In this document: positions 32,153 to 41,177 of the stretch, in pieces
Numbering within the stretch: position 1 is the stretch's first letter
How the letters are laid out: every line of letters begins with the position of its first letter
Source: Streptomyces rimosus subsp. rimosus
Lineage (GTDB): Bacteria > Actinomycetota > Actinomycetes > Streptomycetales > Streptomycetaceae
Assembly: GCF_000720725.1 (NCBI RefSeq)
Contig: NZ_JOCQ01000039.1
Coordinates: forward strand, 4,761 to 68,760
Direction of reading: 5' to 3'
Length of the DNA stretch: 64,000 nt
Notes under the pieces: model-generated
The model's database searches: none
What the model was told of the DNA's origin: nothing
What the model saw: the letters and a program-made list of their open reading frames with translations, nothing else
Translations under genes and position numbers: made by a program

Positions 32153-33223
32153 ATGACCGCCCGGCTGGCCGATATCGCAGCGCAGGCGGGTGTCAGCGAG
32201 GCCACCGTCAGCCGGGTGCTCAACGGAAAACCCGGTGTCTCCGCGACCACCCGCCAGTCCGTGCTGGCCGCGCTCGACGTGCTCGGGTACGAGCGTCCGG
32301 TACGGCTGCGGCAGCGCAGCGCCGGGCTGGTCGGCCTGATAACGCCGGAGCTGGAGAACCCGATCTTCCCGGCGTTCGCGCAGGTCATCGGCCAGGCGCT
32401 GACCCGCCAGGGCTACACCCCGGTACTGGCCACCCAGACGCCGGGCGGCTCCACCGAGGACGAGCTGACCGAGATGCTGGTGGACCGCGGCGTCGCCGGG
32501 ATCATCTTCGTCTCCGGGCTGCACGCCGACACCTCCGCCGACATGCAGCGCTATGAGCAGCTGCGCGGCCAGGGGGTGCCCTTCGTCCTGATCAACGGCT
32601 TCTCCGACAAGGTGCAGGCGCCGTTCGTCTCGCCCGACGACCGGGCCGCGATCCGCCTCGCCGTCACCCATCTGGCGGCACTGGGCCATGAACGGATCGG
32701 GCTGGCGCTCGGCCCGAAGCGCTTCGTGCCGGTCCAGCGCAAGATCGAGGGCTTCCTGGACAGCATGGGCGAGCAGCTGGGCCTGGACCGGGCCGCCGCC
32801 CAGGAGCTGGTCCAGCACTCCCTCTACACCCTGGAGGGCGGGCAGGCCGCGGCCGCCGCGCTGATCACCCGCGGCTGCACGGCGGTGGTGTGCGCGAGCG
32901 ACATGATGGCGCTGGGCGCGATCCGGGCCGCGCGGCAGCAGGGCCTGGACGTGCCCCGGGACGTCTCGGTCGTCGGCTTCGACGACTCCCCGCTGATCGC
33001 TTTCACGGACCCGCCGCTGACCACGATCCGGCAGCCGGTCACCGCGATGGGCCAGGCGGCCGTGCGCGCGCTGCTGGAGGAGGTCGGCGGCACCCCGGCG
33101 CCGCACAGCGAGTTCGTCTTCCACCCGGAGCTGGTGGTTCGCGGTTCAACCGCTTCCGCTCCGAAGACCGCCCGGGTTCCCGGTCCGGCGGTCTCCTCCG
33201 ATACGGATGAAAGCCGTACGTAA
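32153..33223 (+). CDS. malR: LacI-family maltose regulator, MalR
   Basis: A 356-residue repressor of the MalR/Reg1 type. HTH and hinge: RLADIAAQAGVSEATVSRVLNGKPGV. Sensor: VGLITPELENPIFPAF, FVSPDDRAAIRLAVTHLAALGHERIGLAL, VVGFDDSPLIAFTDPPLTTIRQP. In Streptomyces, MalR represses malEFG and amylase genes until maltodextrin is present. It is more conventional in length and start than the copy at 24325, and its position next to the malE divergent unit matches the S. coelicolor arrangement as I recall it. It is probably a leaderless transcript. The C-terminal tail (STASAPKTARVPGPA) is extra. Confidence 0.9.
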   Translation: MTARLADIAAQAGVSEATVSRVLNGKPGVSATTRQSVLAALDVLGYERPVRLRQRSAGLVGLITPELENPIFPAFAQVIGQALTRQGYTPVLATQTPGGSTEDELTEMLVDRGVAGIIFVSGLHADTSADMQRYEQLRGQGVPFVLINGFSDKVQAPFVSPDDRAAIRLAVTHLAALGHERIGLALGPKRFVPVQRKIEGFLDSMGEQLGLDRAAAQELVQHSLYTLEGGQAAAAALITRGCTAVVCASDMMALGAIRAARQQGLDVPRDVSVVGFDDSPLIAFTDPPLTTIRQPVTAMGQAAVRALLEEVGGTPAPHSEFVFHPELVVRGSTASAPKTARVPGPAVSSDTDESRT

Positions 33224-33302
33224 GGGTTCCCCCTCCCCCTGAAGTGCTACGCGGGGCCTTCCGGGACCCGACCAGAGGGTGATCGGCCGCGGACCCCTTT
33301 CT

Positions 33303-33317
33303 GGCAGACTGTCTGCC
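33303..33317. promoter_or_regulatory. Perfect palindrome abutting the PAP2 start codon
   Basis: GGCAGAC-T-GTCTGCC is a perfect 7+7 inverted repeat. It ends one base before the ATG at 33319 and contains CAGACT in a position suited to a -10 box for a leaderless message. A bound repressor would block transcription directly. Confidence 0.5.
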
Positions 33318-33318
33318 T

Positions 33319-34155
33319 ATGGGTGAAGCGCATGTGAAGACTCTTGACGGCCGTGCGGCCGTACCGCCGCCCACCGAGGACGACGCGCCGAGCGTGTCCT
33401 CCGGTGGCCGGCTGGCCCGCCTGCGCTCCCCCCGTACCCCGCGGCTGTGGTTCGAGATCCTGCTGATCGCGGTCAGCTACTGGATCTACTCCATGATCCG
33501 CAACGCCGTGCCCGAGCAGAAGGCCCAGGCGCTGAAGAACGCGGACTGGATCTGGCGGGCCGAGCACACCCTCGGCATAGCGGTGGAGAAGACCGTCAAC
33601 CACGCCGTCGACTCGGTGACCTGGCTCATCGTCTCGATGAACTACTACTACGCCACACTGCACTTCATACTGACCATCGGGGTGCTGGTATGGCTCTACC
33701 GCTGGCACCCCGGCCGGTACGCCGCCGCCCGCCTCGCGCTCTTCGCGACCACCGGCGTGGCCCTGCTCGGCTACTACCTCTACCCGCTGGCCCCGCCCCG
33801 CCTGATGAACGGCGGCGGCTTCATCGACACCGTCATCGTCCACCACACCTGGGGCTCGATGGCCTCCGGCAACCTCGCCTCGATGTCCAACCAGTACGCG
33901 GCGATGCCCTCGATGCACATCGGCTGGTCGCTGTGGTGCGGCGTGATGATCGCGCTGATCGCCAAGCCCGTGTGGGCCAAGGTGCTGGGCCTGCTCTACC
34001 CGGCCACCACCCTCGTGGTGATCGTCTCCACCGCCAACCACTTCTGGCTGGACGCGGTGGGCGGCATCCTGTGCCTGGCCTTCGGGATCGGCCTGGCCTT
34101 CGCCTGGTACGCGGCGCTGCCGCACCGGCTGCCGCGCCGGGTCGCCGCAGTCTGA
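33319..34155 (+). CDS. PAP2-superfamily membrane phosphatase/phosphotransferase
   Basis: A 278-residue integral membrane protein with about six helices. The PAP2 motifs are present: GYYLYPLAPPRLM, MPSMHIGWSLW (Ser-x-x-His phosphatase motif with the MPSMH form) and STANHFWLDAVGG. This layout belongs to the PAP2_3 subgroup of actinomycete inositol-phospholipid and polyprenol-phosphate enzymes. It probably dephosphorylates a lipid pyrophosphate or transfers a phospho-head group outside the membrane. It converges on glnE and shares no operon. Its start is supported by the palindrome/-10 arrangement rather than a ribosome site. Confidence 0.87.
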   Translation: MGEAHVKTLDGRAAVPPPTEDDAPSVSSGGRLARLRSPRTPRLWFEILLIAVSYWIYSMIRNAVPEQKAQALKNADWIWRAEHTLGIAVEKTVNHAVDSVTWLIVSMNYYYATLHFILTIGVLVWLYRWHPGRYAAARLALFATTGVALLGYYLYPLAPPRLMNGGGFIDTVIVHHTWGSMASGNLASMSNQYAAMPSMHIGWSLWCGVMIALIAKPVWAKVLGLLYPATTLVVIVSTANHFWLDAVGGILCLAFGIGLAFAWYAALPHRLPRRVAAV

Positions 34156-34186
34156 GACCGCCGCGCCCCCGGCGCATCTCCCCGGG

Positions 34187-37100
34187 TCAGGACGCCCCGT
34201 AGAAGATCGTCTCCACCACCGCACGGGCCCGGCGCGTCGTGCGCCGGTAGTCGTCCAGCATCTCCCCGACGTGCCCCTCCTCGTAGCCGAGGTAGCGGCC
34301 GACCGCCGCCAGCTCCCGCGCGTCGGCCGGGAACGTGTCGCCGGAGCGGCCCCGTACGAGCATCACCGCGTTGCGCACCCGCGACGCGAGCACCCACGCC
34401 TCGTCCAGGATCTGCGCGTCCTCCGTGGCCAGCAGCCCGGCGTCGCGGGCCGCGGCCAGCGCCGTCCGCGTACGGGTCGTGCGCAGGCCCGGCTCCGCCC
34501 AGGCGTGCTGCATCTGGATCAGCTGCACGGTCCACTCCACGTCGCTCAGGCCGCCGCGGCCGAGCTTGGTGTGGGTGGTCGGGTCGGCGCCGCGCGGCAG
34601 CCGTTCGGTCTCCATCCGGGCCTTGAGCCGGCGGATCTCCCGTACGGCGTCCTCGCCCAGCCCCTCCACCGGGTAGCGCAGCGGGTCGACCAGCTCGATG
34701 AACCGCTCCCCCAGCTCCGCGTCGCCCGCGACCGGCTCGGCGCGCAGCAGGGCCTGCGCCTCCCAGACAAGCGACCAGCGCCGGTAGTAGGCGGCGTAGG
34801 AGGAGAGGGTGCGCACCAGCGGGCCGGTCTTGCCCTCCGGGCGCAGGTCGGCGTCGATCGGGAGCGGCGGGTCGGAGGACGGCAGCTGGAGCAGGCGGCG
34901 CATCTCGTTGGCGACGGCGTGCGCGGCCTTGGCGGCCTCCTGCTCGTCGGCGCCTTCGCGCGGCTCGTGCACGAACAGCACGTCGGCGTCGGAGCCGTAC
35001 CCCAGCTCGTGGCCGCCGAAGCGGCCCATGCCGATGACGGTGAAGCGGGTGGGCAGGGTGTCGCCCCACCGGTCGCGTACGGCGGCGCGCAGCGCGCCCG
35101 CGATGGTGGCGGCGGTCAGGTCGGAGACGGCGCCGCCGACCACGTCGGCGGCGTGCCCGCGGTCCTGCTCGGCGGGGCGGCCGTCGGTGCCGTACGCGCC
35201 GATCAGGTCCGCCGCCGCCGTACGGAACAGCTCGCGGCGCCGTACTCCGCGAGCCGCCGCGACGGCCTGTTCGGCGCCCTCCGCGCGGCCGACCGCGGCC
35301 AGCACCTCCTGCTCCAGCGCGGCCCGGCCGCGCGGCTGCAGCCCGTCCTTGGCGCCGAGCAGCGCGACCGCCTCGGGCGCACGCAGCAGCAGGTCGGGGG
35401 CGAAGCGGCCGGCCGACAGGACGCGGGCCAGGTTCTCGGCCGCGGCGCCCTCGTCGCGCAGCAGGCGCAGGTACCAGGGCGTCTTGCCGAGCGCGTCGGA
35501 GACCTTGCGGAAGTTGAGCAGTCCGGCGTCCGGGTCGGCGGAGTCGGCGAACCAGGCCAGCAGGACGGGCAGCAGGGTGCGCTGGATGGCGGCCTTGCGG
35601 GTGACGCCGGAGGCCAGCGCTTCGAGGTGGCGCAGCGCGGCGACCGGGTCGGCGTAGCCGAGGGCTTCGAGGCGCTGGCCGGCGGCCTTGGCGGAGAGCC
35701 GGGTCCCGCCCTCCTCCAGGTGCGCCACGGCGTCCAGCAGCGGCCGGTAGAACAGCTTCTCGTGCAGCCGCCGCACCTCGCGGGCGTGCCACTTCCACTC
35801 CTTGCGCAGCGTCTCCACCGGCTCGGTGCGCATCCCCATCGAGCGGGCCAGGCGCCGCAGGTCGGGCTCGTCCTCGGGCATCAGGTGGGTGCGGCGCAGC
35901 TTGTGGAGCTGGATGCGGTGTTCGAGCGTGCGCAGGAAGCAGTACGCGGCGTCCAGGGCCTTGGCGTCCTCACGGCCCACGTAGCCGCCCGCGGCCAGCG
36001 CCGAGAGGGCATCGAGGGTGCTCGGACTGTGCAGCGTCGCGTCGCCGCGGCCGTGCACCAACTGGAGCAGCTGGACGGCGAATTCGACGTCGCGCAGCCC
36101 GCCGGGCCCCAGCTTCAGTTCGCGGTCGACCTGGGCGGCGGGGATGTTCTCCACGACGCGGCGGCGCATCTGCCGTACGTCGGTCACGAAGTTCTCGCGC
36201 TCGGAGACCTGCCAGACCAGCGGGGTGACCGCGGCCACGTACTCCTTGCCCAGCTCCGCGTCGCCCGCCATCGGCCGGGCCTTCAGCAGGGCCTGGAACT
36301 CCCAGGTCTTGGCCCAGCGTTCGTAATAGGCGAGGTGGCTGTTGAGGGTGCGGACGAGCGGCCCGTTGCGGCCCTCGGGGCGCAGGTTGGCGTCCACCGG
36401 CCAGATCGTTCCCTCGGCGGTGACGTCGGAGCACACCCGCATCATCCGGCCCGCCAGCCGGGTCGCTGCCTGGAGGGCCTTGGGCTCCTCCTCGCCGTCC
36501 CGCGCCTCGGCGACGAAGATGACGTCCACGTCCGAGACGTAGTTCAGCTCCCGGCCGCCGCACTTGCCCATCGCGATGACCGCCAGGCGGCAGGCGGCGG
36601 CGTCGGTGGGCTGCTCCTCGGTGGCGATCTCCAGGGCGGCGCGCACCGTCGCGGTCGCCAGGTCGGCCAGCTCGGCGGCGGTCTCGGCCAGGTCGGTGGT
36701 ACCGCACACGTCGCGCGCGGCGATGCCGAGCAGGCAGCGGCGGTACGCGGCGCGCAGCGCGTCCGGGCGCGGCCGCTCCCGGCCCGGCTCGCCCCAGACG
36801 CCCTCGGCGAGCGCCGCCTCGAACTCGGGCGTGGCCGGGTGCAGGTCGGCCGCCTCGTACGTGACCAGCGAGTGCCAGTCCCGCGGATGCCGTACGAGGT
36901 GGTCGCCGAGCGCCTCGGACGCGCCGAGCACGCCCAGCAGCCGGTCGCGCAGCGGCTTCGCGGTGATCAGCGTGGACAGCAGCGTCTGCCGCTCGTCGTC
37001 GTCCTGCGCCTCGGCCAGCCGGACCAGCGCGGTCAGCGCCAGGTCGGGGTCGGCGGTGGCGCCCAGCGCCTCCAGGAGCACCGAGTCGTCCCGTACGGCG

Positions 37101-37222
37101 GCCAGTTCGGGCGCTTCGAGAAGCCGCCCGGCCGCCGACGGGTCGGTGAAGCCGTACCGCAGCAGCCGGGAGAAGGCGCTGCTGCGCCGCCCCTGGTTCT
37201 GCGGAGCGGGGTGCGCGGTCAC
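34187..37222 (-). CDS. glnE: Glutamine synthetase adenylyltransferase/deadenylylase
   Basis: A 1011-residue bifunctional enzyme that attaches and removes AMP on glutamine synthetase. Both nucleotidyltransferase halves are intact: the N-terminal deadenylylase motif GKCGGRELNYVSDVDVIF (~220) and the C-terminal adenylylase motif GRFGGHELGYGSDADVLF (~728). The length is normal for the family. The GTG overlaps the stop of the upstream glutamine synthetase gene (GTGA), so the two are co-translated. The co-transcribed synthetase lacks the tyrosine target, so GlnE most likely acts on the classical GlnA encoded elsewhere. Confidence 0.95.
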   Translation of the reverse strand: MTAHPAPQNQGRRSSAFSRLLRYGFTDPSAAGRLLEAPELAAVRDDSVLLEALGATADPDLALTALVRLAEAQDDDERQTLLSTLITAKPLRDRLLGVLGASEALGDHLVRHPRDWHSLVTYEAADLHPATPEFEAALAEGVWGEPGRERPRPDALRAAYRRCLLGIAARDVCGTTDLAETAAELADLATATVRAALEIATEEQPTDAAACRLAVIAMGKCGGRELNYVSDVDVIFVAEARDGEEEPKALQAATRLAGRMMRVCSDVTAEGTIWPVDANLRPEGRNGPLVRTLNSHLAYYERWAKTWEFQALLKARPMAGDAELGKEYVAAVTPLVWQVSERENFVTDVRQMRRRVVENIPAAQVDRELKLGPGGLRDVEFAVQLLQLVHGRGDATLHSPSTLDALSALAAGGYVGREDAKALDAAYCFLRTLEHRIQLHKLRRTHLMPEDEPDLRRLARSMGMRTEPVETLRKEWKWHAREVRRLHEKLFYRPLLDAVAHLEEGGTRLSAKAAGQRLEALGYADPVAALRHLEALASGVTRKAAIQRTLLPVLLAWFADSADPDAGLLNFRKVSDALGKTPWYLRLLRDEGAAAENLARVLSAGRFAPDLLLRAPEAVALLGAKDGLQPRGRAALEQEVLAAVGRAEGAEQAVAAARGVRRRELFRTAAADLIGAYGTDGRPAEQDRGHAADVVGGAVSDLTAATIAGALRAAVRDRWGDTLPTRFTVIGMGRFGGHELGYGSDADVLFVHEPREGADEQEAAKAAHAVANEMRRLLQLPSSDPPLPIDADLRPEGKTGPLVRTLSSYAAYYRRWSLVWEAQALLRAEPVAGDAELGERFIELVDPLRYPVEGLGEDAVREIRRLKARMETERLPRGADPTTHTKLGRGGLSDVEWTVQLIQMQHAWAEPGLRTTRTRTALAAARDAGLLATEDAQILDEAWVLASRVRNAVMLVRGRSGDTFPADARELAAVGRYLGYEEGHVGEMLDDYRRTTRRARAVVETIFYGAS

Positions 37223-38580
37223 AGGACCGGCAGCATCTTGCGCAGCTCGAAGGCGGTCACCTCGGAGCGGTATTCCTCCCATTCCTGCTTCTTGTTGCGC
37301 AGGAAGAAGTCGAAGACGTGCTCGCCGAGGGTCTCCGCGACCAGTTCGCTGCGCTCCATCAGGTCGATGGCCTCGCCGAGGTTCTGCGGCAGCGGCTCGA
37401 TGCCCATGGCGCGGCGCTCGGAGTCCGACAGCGCCCACACGTCGTCGTCGGCGCCGGCCGGCAGCTCGTAGCCCTCCTCGATGCCCTTGAGACCGGCCGC
37501 GAGCAGCACCGCGTAGGTCAGGTAGGGGTTGGCGCCGGAGTCGATGGAGCGGACCTCGACCCGGGTGGAGCCCATCTTGCCCGGCTTGTACATGGGGACG
37601 CGGATGAGCGCGGAGCGGTTGTTGTGGCCCCAGCAGATGTACGAGGGGGCCTCGCCGCCGGCGCCCGCGGTGCGGTTGGCGCCGCCCCAGATGCGCTTGT
37701 AGGAGTTGACCCACTGGTTGGTGACGGCGGAGATCTCGCCCGCGTGCCGCAGCAGGCCGGCGATGAAGGAGCGGCCCACCTTGGAGAGCTGGTATTCGGC
37801 GCCCGACTCGTGGAAGGCGTTGCGGTCGCCCTCGAAGAGCGAGAGGTGGGTGTGCATGCCCGAACCCGGGTATTCGGAGAACGGCTTGGGCATGAACGTG
37901 GCCTGTACGCCCTGCTCCAGCGCGACCTGCTTCATCACCAGGCGGAACGTCATGATGTTGTCGGCCGTGGACAGCGCGTCGGCGTAGCGCAGGTCGATCT
38001 CCTGCTGGCCGGGGGCGCCCTCGTGGTGGCTGAACTCGACCGAGATGCCCATCGATTCGAGCATGGTGATCGCCTGGCGGCGGAAGTCCATGCCGACGTT
38101 CTGCGGGGTGTGGTCGAAGTAGCCGGAGGAGTCCGCGGGGCTGGGCCGGGTGCCGTCCACCGGCTTGTCCTTGAGCAGGAAGAACTCGATCTCGGGGTGG
38201 GTGTAGAAGGTGAAGCCGAGGTCGGAGGTCTTGGCGAGGATGCGCTTGAGGACGTAGCGCGGGTCGGCGTAGGACGGGGAGCCGTCCGGCATCAGGATGT
38301 CGCAGAACATCCGGGCGGTGCCGGGGGCCTCGGCGCGCCACGGCAGGATCTGGAAGGTGCCCGGGTCCGGCTTGGCGATCATGTCGGACTCGTATACGCG
38401 CGCGAAGCCCTCGATCGCGGAGCCGTCGAAGCCGATGCCCTCGTCGAACGCCTGCTCAAGCTCGGCGGGCGCCACCGCGACGGACTTCAGGAACCCCAGC
38501 ACGTCGGTGAACCACAGTCGTACGAAGCGGATGTCGCGCTCCTCCAGCGTACGGAGCACAAACTCCTGCTGCTTGTCCAT
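37219..38580 (-). CDS. glnA2: Glutamine-synthetase-like gamma-glutamylpolyamine synthetase (GlnA2 type)
   Basis: A 453-residue GSI-fold ligase. Active-site segments are kept: GFDGSAIEGFARVYESDM, VEFSHHEGAPGQQEIDLR, ATFMPKPFSEYPGSGMHTH and YICWGHNNRSALIRVP. In true GlnA the C-terminal loop reads N-L-Y-D-L-P with the adenylylated Tyr. Here the corresponding place reads D-D-V-W-A-L-S (~380), so the tyrosine is Trp and GlnE cannot modify it. The neighbour glnE and this loop match GlnA2 of S. coelicolor (SCO2241), reported to glutamylate polyamines rather than make glutamine. The assignment rests on that precedent and the missing Tyr. Confidence 0.88.
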   Translation of the reverse strand: MDKQQEFVLRTLEERDIRFVRLWFTDVLGFLKSVAVAPAELEQAFDEGIGFDGSAIEGFARVYESDMIAKPDPGTFQILPWRAEAPGTARMFCDILMPDGSPSYADPRYVLKRILAKTSDLGFTFYTHPEIEFFLLKDKPVDGTRPSPADSSGYFDHTPQNVGMDFRRQAITMLESMGISVEFSHHEGAPGQQEIDLRYADALSTADNIMTFRLVMKQVALEQGVQATFMPKPFSEYPGSGMHTHLSLFEGDRNAFHESGAEYQLSKVGRSFIAGLLRHAGEISAVTNQWVNSYKRIWGGANRTAGAGGEAPSYICWGHNNRSALIRVPMYKPGKMGSTRVEVRSIDSGANPYLTYAVLLAAGLKGIEEGYELPAGADDDVWALSDSERRAMGIEPLPQNLGEAIDLMERSELVAETLGEHVFDFFLRNKKQEWEEYRSEVTAFELRKMLPVL

Positions 38581-38880
38581 GGCTCACCAATCCTCGCAGG
38601 TCAATCGGCCTGTCCACCCCCGCCGGTCAACGAGGTGTGGCACACCAGTATCACGTGAGGGGGTTACCGTCACATTACGCACCCTCGGCCGGGAACAGAA
38701 CCGCCGGGCCGCACGGCGGCACCGGCACGTTTGCCCGGGAGCGGCGGACGGTACCCCGGAGAAGGGCGGACCTGTTCATCCCGCTTTGTTCCGCGGACGC
38801 CCGGGACCGCACCGCCGCGCCGGACCAGCCCTGATCCGCGCGCCCTGCCCCGAGTGCCCGCCGACGGCCGAGGAGAACCC
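38581..38880. other. Divergent intergenic region, glnA2 and DsbA-like gene
   Basis: About 300 nt with no gene. It must hold both promoters. A GTTAC-N6-ATTAC sequence near 38662-38677 only loosely recalls a GlnR box. No hairpin or strong promoter was recognised. Confidence 0.4.
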
Positions 38881-39498
38881 GTGAGCAAGCACTTCGACGT
38901 CACGGCCGTGACGTTCTACTTCGACTCCGCCTGCCCCTGGACCTGGCGCACCGCGCGCTGGCTGACGGACGCCACCGAGCGCCGGGGCATCCCGCTGTCC
39001 TACCGCGCCTTCGACCTGACCGACGGCGCGCCGCTGGACGAGCTGCCCGACAAGCGCCGCCCGGTCGCCGCCGGGAGCCGCTGCCTGCTGCGCCTGGCCG
39101 AGGCCGCGCACACCGACGGCCGGGACACGCTGACCGGCAAGGTCTATGCCGCGTACGGCGCCGCCGTGCACGACGACGGCGCGGACCCGTCGCCGGAGCT
39201 GGCCGAACGGTGCCTGACGGAGGCGGGCGCCGCGGCGTACGCCTACGTACTGCACGACGCCGCGCTGGACCGGCAGGTGGCCCGGGCCCGCGAACAGGCG
39301 CAGGAGTTCTCCGGCAAGGACGCGGGCTCACCCGTCACGGTCCTCACCACGCCCCGCGGCGAACGCGGTTTCTTCGGGCCCGTGGTGGCGCCCACGCCCA
39401 CCGGCGCGGAGGCCGACCGGCTGTGGGACGCGTTCGTCGGCGCGGCGTCCGTACCGCGGTTCTTCGAGCTGCGGGCGCGGCGGACCGCGAAGCCGTGA
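38881..39498 (+). CDS. DsbA-like thioredoxin-fold protein (Rv2466c-like)
   Basis: A 205-residue cytoplasmic protein with a thioredoxin-type start (VTAVTFYFDSACPWTWRTARW). The active-site Cys is at 18 in C-P-W-T, one residue different from the CPWC of the mycothiol-dependent reductase Rv2466c. The helical insert (LDELPDKRRPVAAGSRCLLR) and the C-terminal cis-Pro region (GSPVTVLTTPRG) fit the DsbA/HCCA-isomerase superfamily. With only one redox Cys it would form a mixed disulphide, probably with mycothiol. GTG with GAGGAG upstream. Confidence 0.82.
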   Translation: MSKHFDVTAVTFYFDSACPWTWRTARWLTDATERRGIPLSYRAFDLTDGAPLDELPDKRRPVAAGSRCLLRLAEAAHTDGRDTLTGKVYAAYGAAVHDDGADPSPELAERCLTEAGAAAYAYVLHDAALDRQVARAREQAQEFSGKDAGSPVTVLTTPRGERGFFGPVVAPTPTGAEADRLWDAFVGAASVPRFFELRARRTAKP

Positions 39499-39510
39499 AG
39501 GCTCGCAGGT

Positions 39511-40416
39511 TCAGCGTCCGCGCGGCGGTCCTTCCAGGTCCGGGTCGGCGGTGAGGGACAGGACGGCGGTGGCCACCGCGTCCGGCGCGTCGGCCATAAC
39601 CAGGTGCCCGGCCGGGGCGGCGACCGCGAAGGTGCCGCCGAGCTGGGTGGCCAGCGACCGCTGGCGCTCCAGCCAGCGCAGTTCGCGCGGCGTCTCGCTG
39701 CCGTCGTACGCGGCCAGGACCGTCACCGGCACGCCGCGCAGCGGGTGTTCCGGGCGCAGCGCGGCGACCTCGGCGGCCTGGTAGGCGTACGTCGCGTTCT
39801 CCAGGGCGCAGGCGCGCAGCACCCGGCTGGTGCGATAGACGCCGGCCTCGTGCGGGCCGCGCGGGTGGTTGCGCACGGTCGAGGCGCGCACGGTGAGGCG
39901 GCGCGCGGTGGGGCCGAGGGCGCGCGGCAGCCCGGCCGCCGACAGGACGGACGCGAGGCCGCCCGCCCAGGCCGTACGGACCGTACGCGGCAGCCGCGGG
40001 CGCGGGTCCTCCTCCACACTGCCGTCGACGAGCACGAGACCGGCGACGCGCTCCGGGTGGAGCCGGGCGAACGCCTCGGCGTGGAAGGCGGCCAGGCTGT
40101 GGCCGACGACGGCGCACGGTCCGGGCAGGCCGAGCGCGTCCAGGACGTGCGCGATCCGGGCGGCCTCGCCCGCCGCGGTGGGCGGACCGGCGGCGGGCGC
40201 GCTCAGCCCGAGGCCGGGCCGGTCGAAGCGGACCACCGTACGGTGCCGGGCCAGCCGGGCCACGACCGGATCCCAGTCGAACCAGCTCATGCCCAGCCCG
40301 CCGCTCAGCACGCACACCGGCCCGTCGCCCTCGCGCAGGACATGCAGCACCGTGCCGTCCACGCGCAGCATGCGGCCGGGGGCCGTGCCTTTGTGCTTGT
40401 CGCCGTCCCCGCTCAT
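39511..40416 (-). CDS. Alpha/beta-fold hydrolase
   Basis: A 301-residue alpha/beta hydrolase. The nucleophile elbow is GHSLAAF (~115), the oxyanion region is GGLGMSWFDWD, and the catalytic His lies in APAGHLVMAD near the C-terminus. The substrate is unknown; esterase, lactonase or peptidase are all possible. AAGGGGG before the ATG (40416) is a strong ribosome site. The ATG overlaps the TGA of the DUF998 gene (ATGA), so the two form a small operon. Confidence 0.85.
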   Translation of the reverse strand: MSGDGDKHKGTAPGRMLRVDGTVLHVLREGDGPVCVLSGGLGMSWFDWDPVVARLARHRTVVRFDRPGLGLSAPAAGPPTAAGEAARIAHVLDALGLPGPCAVVGHSLAAFHAEAFARLHPERVAGLVLVDGSVEEDPRPRLPRTVRTAWAGGLASVLSAAGLPRALGPTARRLTVRASTVRNHPRGPHEAGVYRTSRVLRACALENATYAYQAAEVAALRPEHPLRGVPVTVLAAYDGSETPRELRWLERQRSLATQLGGTFAVAAPAGHLVMADAPDAVATAVLSLTADPDLEGPPRGR

Positions 40417-41117
40417 GCTGTTCCCCCTTCCCTCCCCGTAGTGGTTCCCGCTCGCCCGACACACCACGCGAGCAGGCCCACGTACAGGGCGACCAGCAGG
40501 ACCTGGAGGCGCTGGCCGACGCCGAGCGCCCAGGTGCCGTGCCCCTCGGTGAAGGCGGCGATGGAGCTGAGCGTCCAGACGGTGGCGGCCAGTTCGGCGG
40601 CGGTCACCCCGGGCGCGACCCGGCCGAGCGGCGCCCCCCAGCCGTACCGGCGGGCGGCGACGGCCAGCAGGACGAGACCGGCCAGCGCGCCGACCATGGC
40701 CAGCGAGCTGCTGATCGCGTGCGCGGTGTGGGTGGCGGGCACCAGGCCCGCGGTCTCGCGGGCCGCGCACTCCGGGTCGCTGGTCGGCGCGCAGCTCAGC
40801 GGCAGCCGGGAGTCGACGGCGGTGGCGGCGCCGAAGAGCGCGAGCGCGGCCCAGCCCGCCGTGGCCCAGGGCCGCCGCTCCAGCGTGAGCAGCGCGGCCA
40901 CCGCGCCGGCCAGCACCAGTACCCCGGCGGCCAGGTCCGTGGCGCGGAAGAGGCCGCCGAGCGGCTGGTCGGCGGCGGCCAGTTCGCTGACGTACGTCCG
41001 TACCGGATCGAGCCCGGTGGACAGCACCACCTCCAGCACCCAGGCGGTGTAGGCCACCGCTCCGAGCAGGAGGAGGACGGGGGCGGCGCGGCGGCTGTTG
41101 CTCGTCTGCTCGGACAT
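40413..41117 (-). CDS. DUF998 membrane protein
   Basis: A 234-residue protein with about six membrane segments and the DUF998-type start (APVLLLLGAVAYTAWVLEVVLSTGLDPVRTYVSEL, cited in part) and SCAPTSDPECAAR loop with two Cys that could form a disulphide. The function of the family is unknown; some members are eukaryote-like membrane proteins of unknown role. It overlaps and probably helps translate the downstream hydrolase. The start at 41117 is chosen because the family begins MSEQTS/ MRR-like here and the upstream open frame is an artefact. Confidence 0.75.
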   Translation of the reverse strand: MSEQTSNSRRAAPVLLLLGAVAYTAWVLEVVLSTGLDPVRTYVSELAAADQPLGGLFRATDLAAGVLVLAGAVAALLTLERRPWATAGWAALALFGAATAVDSRLPLSCAPTSDPECAARETAGLVPATHTAHAISSSLAMVGALAGLVLLAVAARRYGWGAPLGRVAPGVTAAELAATVWTLSSIAAFTEGHGTWALGVGQRLQVLLVALYVGLLAWCVGRAGTTTGREGGTA

Positions 41118-41177
41118 CAAGGTCAAGGATAAGCAAAGTCGAGGGCCGGGAAGGGCCCGGGCGGCCCTGGGGCGGCA

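Noticed and set aside
34271..37471. A 1066-codon open frame opposite glnE
   Set aside because: It mirrors glnE codons in a GC-rich genome, has no ribosome site and its translation is repetitive Gly/Arg/Val/Ala without family features.
38655..38685. A GlnR-box-like GTTAC-N6-ATTAC upstream of glnA2
   Set aside because: Only part of the consensus is present, and single partial matches are expected by chance. Known glnA2-type genes are, as far as I recall, not GlnR-controlled.
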